Part shown: in pieces, positions 61,386-64,000 of the stretch | How positions within the stretch are numbered: the first letter of the stretch is position 1 | Layout: each line of letters opens with the position of its first letter | Translations under genes and position numbers: made by a program | The notes under the pieces: generated by a model | The model's database searches: none | Told to the model about the DNA's origin: nothing | The model's input: only the letters and a program-made list of their open reading frames with translations | From: CADCWK01 sp965218235 | GTDB lineage: Bacteria; Chloroflexota; Chloroflexia; Thermomicrobiales; UBA6265 | DNA length: 64,000 nt | Assembly (NCBI GenBank): GCA_965218235.1 | Contig: OZ244596.1 | Location: forward strand, 930,001-994,000 | Direction of reading: 5' to 3'

Positions 61386-62252
61386 ATGTCGCCACCGCGA
61401 TTCGTCCCCGGACAGCTCTATCGCCGCCGAGCGCTCCACGCCAAGTACGGCGGCTCCTATCAGAGTGGGATCAGTTTCTCCGCCAAAGCGCCCGTAGTCT
61501 TCATCTTCACCGGCGAATCGGGCCATCAATACGGCTACCGCGACGGCTGGCAGGACGACGGCACGTACCGGTACACCGGCGAGGGCCAGTCCGGCGAAAT
61601 GACCTTCACCAGAGGCAACCGCGCCATCCGCGACCACCGTGAAGACGGTCGCAGCCTGTACCTGTTCTCCCGCGTGAAGAAACCTACCAGGCATGTGACG
61701 TTCATTGGCGAGCTGACCTACACCAGCCACGATCTCGTTCCGGGCGTCCCGGATCGCGAAGGCAATCCACGCACGGCAATTGTCTTCGAATTGACTCCCG
61801 CGGCGACGGTCGATAAGTTCACGCCAGAACCTGAGGAAGAGCCCGAGAAGTACGACGACCAGCTCCCACCCGCTGACCCGTTGGAGACGCAGATCTCGGC
61901 ATTCAATCAATTGGGATATGTCGCCGAGAATGCGCCGACCTATCGGTTCGCTTCGACGCCTCCGGCTCGCCCGGACTCGAGATTCGGCCGGGCGACCCGG
62001 ACGTTCGTCCTCCGGCGGGCCAAGGGCCACTGCGAGGGGTGCGGACTCGAAGCGCCCTTCCTTCGGATGGACGGCAGCCCCTATCTGGAGCCGCACCGCG
62101 TCGACCTCGGGTCAGATCTGGAGCTAGCCGGACCCGAGTCGGTCGTCGCCCTTTGCCCGAACTGCCACCGCCGCACCCACTTCGGCGAGGACGGCCGGAT
62201 CTACAACGATCAGCTCATCGCGCGGCTGGCCACAGTGAAGCCATCTCCCTGA
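61386..62252 (+). CDS. SRA-like/HNH modification-dependent restriction endonuclease (ScoMcrA-related)
   Basis: A 288-residue protein. The N-terminal half (about 5-145) matches the SRA-like modified-base-binding domain of ScoMcrA-type enzymes: FVPGQLYRRRALHAKYGGSY, FIFTGESGHQYGYRDGW, then YTGEGQSGEMTFTRGNRAIR and FELTP. The C-terminus is an HNH nuclease: CEGCGLEAPF, YLEPHRVDLGSDLELAGPES and CPNCHRRTHFG with paired CxxC zinc ligands and catalytic His. This layout predicts a type IV enzyme cutting DNA with modified bases. ATG at 61386 (AGGA 8 nt upstream) starts right at the domain. It stands alone, with no methyltransferase nearby, as expected for type IV. Confidence 0.85.
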   Translation: MSPPRFVPGQLYRRRALHAKYGGSYQSGISFSAKAPVVFIFTGESGHQYGYRDGWQDDGTYRYTGEGQSGEMTFTRGNRAIRDHREDGRSLYLFSRVKKPTRHVTFIGELTYTSHDLVPGVPDREGNPRTAIVFELTPAATVDKFTPEPEEEPEKYDDQLPPADPLETQISAFNQLGYVAENAPTYRFASTPPARPDSRFGRATRTFVLRRAKGHCEGCGLEAPFLRMDGSPYLEPHRVDLGSDLELAGPESVVALCPNCHRRTHFGEDGRIYNDQLIARLATVKPSP

Positions 62253-62265
62253 ATGACAGACGTCC

Positions 62266-63393
62266 CTACTCCGGATACGTCAGCACGACCTGAGTGACGT
62301 TGGGATCGCGCGAGTCGATCAGCTCGTAGCCGCGCGCCGCATCCTCGAACGGGATCCGGCTGGAGATCAATGGCTCCAGATCGAGATATCCGAACGAATC
62401 GAGGACGTGCTGCATCCGCCGGGGAAGCCCGTGCGTGGCACTGAGCGCCGGGTCGACGCCTCCGACCTGTGACGACTTGATCGTGATCCGGTTGTGATGG
62501 AATTCATCCGCCAGCGCCAGCGCCCCGCCTGTCCCGCCATACCACGACATCGCCACGACGGTCGTATCCGGAGCTGCGGTCCGGATCGCTTCCTGGAGGG
62601 CGTGGTACGAGCCCGAGACCTCGATCGTCACGTCGGCGCCGCGGCCGCCGGTTCGCTTCCGGACTTCGAGCGCGACGTCGTCGGCCGCCGGGTCGAGCAC
62701 CTCGTCGGCGCCGACTCCCAGTGACAGCCGTCGTCGCGGCTCCAGCCCGTCGACGGTGATGATCCGCCGGCCCCGCATCCGGCGAAGGTAGCTGGTGACG
62801 AGCAGCCCAACGACACCCTGCCCGAAGACCACCACCGTGTCATCGATGCGGACGTCCGTGTCGAGGACGCCGTTGTAGGCGGTGTTGAGCGACGCGAACA
62901 GGACGCCGTGGACCGGATCGGCGATGTCCTCCGGCAGCACGATCACCGAGTCGGCCGGGGCAACGTACAGCGTTTGATGCGGCTGATACCCGAACACGAT
63001 CGATCCGACCGGAACCGACGCGACACCAGCACCGACCGCGATGACCCGTCCGACGTTGGCGTATCCGTAGGCCAGCGGGTAACCCCAGTGGGTATCGGAC
63101 GGCGTGTAGTACCCGCGCTTGGGGAGCATGGCCTTCGATTCCTCGACGGGCTGGAAGAGCCTGAAGTTCCGGTCATAGGTCCGGCGCCACTGCGGCGCGA
63201 CCCCGCGGTAGACGTTCATCTCGGTACCGTGACTGATCCCTGACGCGATGGTGCGGACGAGGATCTCACCCGGTCCCGGCTCCGGCACGTCGATCTCGAT
63301 GTATTCGAGTTGCCTCGGCCCGGTCAGGACGAGCACGCGGGCGGTCTCAGAGGCAGCGAGAACGGGCATGGGGCTGGCTACGGAACTCGTCAC
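62266..63393 (-). CDS. MDR-family dehydrogenase without catalytic-zinc cysteine
   Basis: A 375-residue medium-chain dehydrogenase/reductase. It has RQLEYIEIDVPEPGPGEILV and GISHGTEMNVYRG, where classical zinc enzymes have Cys in place of this Ser/His stretch. YANVGRVIAVGAGV and the Rossmann motif VVVFGQGVVGLLVTSYLRR follow, with ADVTIEVSG and VAMSWYGG. The structural-zinc cysteine loop is absent. This type occurs in sugar-processing clusters. GTG at 63393 has an excellent AAGGAG site and is preferred to the TTG at 63447. It lies about 110 bp after a sugar permease gene on the same strand, so probably co-transcribed with it. Confidence 0.85.
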   Translation of the reverse strand: MTSSVASPMPVLAASETARVLVLTGPRQLEYIEIDVPEPGPGEILVRTIASGISHGTEMNVYRGVAPQWRRTYDRNFRLFQPVEESKAMLPKRGYYTPSDTHWGYPLAYGYANVGRVIAVGAGVASVPVGSIVFGYQPHQTLYVAPADSVIVLPEDIADPVHGVLFASLNTAYNGVLDTDVRIDDTVVVFGQGVVGLLVTSYLRRMRGRRIITVDGLEPRRRLSLGVGADEVLDPAADDVALEVRKRTGGRGADVTIEVSGSYHALQEAIRTAAPDTTVVAMSWYGGTGGALALADEFHHNRITIKSSQVGGVDPALSATHGLPRRMQHVLDSFGYLDLEPLISSRIPFEDAARGYELIDSRDPNVTQVVLTYPE

Positions 63394-63500
63394 GGAACTC
63401 TCCTTGATCCTGAACAGGAACGGGCTGGAATCGAATTGAGTTGTCAAAGCCGGGAACGGGTCAAGGACAGCGGGCAGTCGGCCCGGGACCGCTCAGGGCA

Positions 63501-64000
63501 TCAGCCCTTCACGCTTCCCGCGGTCAGACCACCGACGAGATAGCGCTGGAAGACGATGAACAGGAGGGCGGGCGGCAGGGAGATGATCGCGCCACCGGCC
63601 GTCAGCATTCCCCAGTCGATCGAGTACTGGCCGAACGCGGCCTGCAGGGCGAGCGGCAGGGTCCTGGCGTCGGTCGAGGTGATCAGCGACACGGCGAAAA
63701 GGTACTCCCCCCATGTGATCAGGAACGTGAACGCGCCGACGGCGACGACGGCCGGCGTCACCAGGGGCAGAAGGATCTGCCAGAGCACCTGGAGCGGCTT
63801 GGCGCCATCGAGCAGGGCCGCCTCGTCCAGGTCGATCGGGATGTCGTCGAGGTACCCCTTGAGCATCCAGACGGCGACCGGCAGACCGAGCAACAGGTAG
63901 GCGATGATCAGCCCGAACAGGCTGTCGGCCAGGTTCAGCTGGCGCATGATGGCGATCAGCGGAACCACGAGGACGATCCCGGGCACCATCTGCACGGCGA
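63501..64000 (-). CDS. Sugar ABC transporter permease (MalG type), C-terminal part
   Basis: About 166 residues of a CUT1 permease whose N-terminus lies beyond the window. It shows IPIDLDEAALLDGAKPLQVL with the EAA loop, membrane helices and the typical end LLFIVFQRYLVGGLTAGSVK. It belongs to a second sugar uptake operon, distinct from the one at 37-40 kb, followed by the MDR dehydrogenase gene. Confidence 0.92.
   Translation of the reverse strand, partial: AVQMVPGIVLVVPLIAIMRQLNLADSLFGLIIAYLLLGLPVAVWMLKGYLDDIPIDLDEAALLDGAKPLQVLWQILLPLVTPAVVAVGAFTFLITWGEYLFAVSLITSTDARTLPLALQAAFGQYSIDWGMLTAGGAIISLPPALLFIVFQRYLVGGLTAGSVKG

Noticed and set aside
1..64000. tRNA, rRNA or replication origin
   Set aside because: No cloverleaf arms, rRNA segments, DnaA boxes or dnaA/dnaN genes were recognised by eye. 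A covariance-model search could still find a missed small RNA.

Overview
The window is 64 kb of GC-rich bacterial chromosome. Gene density is high, many starts are GTG or TTG, and transcription units are short and often divergent. Menaquinone biosynthesis (menA, menG), an aa3-type cytochrome oxidase, a 2-oxoglutarate dehydrogenase, the MEP-pathway enzyme IspH, Tat-secreted sugar-binding proteins and ABC sugar uptake point to an aerobic heterotroph. The protein style resembles Thermomicrobia (Chloroflexota, Sphaerobacter-like). That assignment is inference from gene content and sequence style, not from a marker gene. No rRNA, tRNA or CRISPR array was seen.

Layout. 1-3.3 kb: cytochrome oxidase subunit I (partial) and a subunit II carrying a cytochrome c domain plus an extra C-terminal copper domain. 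3.4-3.9 kb: a frameshifted IS200-like transposase. 4-8.6 kb: sucB and sucA. 9-11.6 kb: two SDR oxidoreductases divergent from a TetR regulator with two operator-like sites. 12.1-15.1 kb: ECF sigma factor, anti-sigma factor and a small secreted membrane protein. 15.2-16.6 kb: ThiY-like binding protein behind a TPP riboswitch. 16.8-19.2 kb: menA, menG, tag. 19.4-23.5 kb: a frameshifted PfkB kinase, a GT2 glycosyltransferase, a UDP-GlcNAc 2-epimerase and an LPSTG microprotein. 24-30.4 kb: ispH, HAD hydrolase, OsmC, an unusual TPP-enzyme homologue and a CvpA-like membrane protein. 30.7-31.4 kb: an AT-richer Abi-like gene with two in-frame stops. 31.9-35.6 kb: a PHP/AlbA-like fusion, then a Nudix-kinase pair.

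35.8-44.8 kb is the most interesting block. It encodes a Tat-exported DUF4185 protein (GH183, the endo-D-arabinanase family), a CUT1 sugar ABC transporter without its ATPase, a LacI regulator with two matching operators, a cytoplasmic DUF2961 protein (GH172, which includes exo-D-arabinofuranosidases) and an L-fucose/D-arabinose isomerase-like enzyme. Together they look like a candidate D-arabinan utilisation locus: cut outside, import, trim inside, isomerise.

44.9-64 kb holds DUF2000 and NTF2-like proteins, a CDF transporter, a heterodimeric ABC exporter with complementary degenerate motifs, fakA, polX, a DegV protein, recG, an ArsR-SRPBCC pair, an SRA-like/HNH modification-dependent nuclease, an MDR dehydrogenase and the start of another sugar ABC operon.

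Intergenic gaps carry at least two dispersed repeat families and a complete 147-bp MITE-like element with perfect 20-bp terminal inverted repeats and a 4-bp target duplication.
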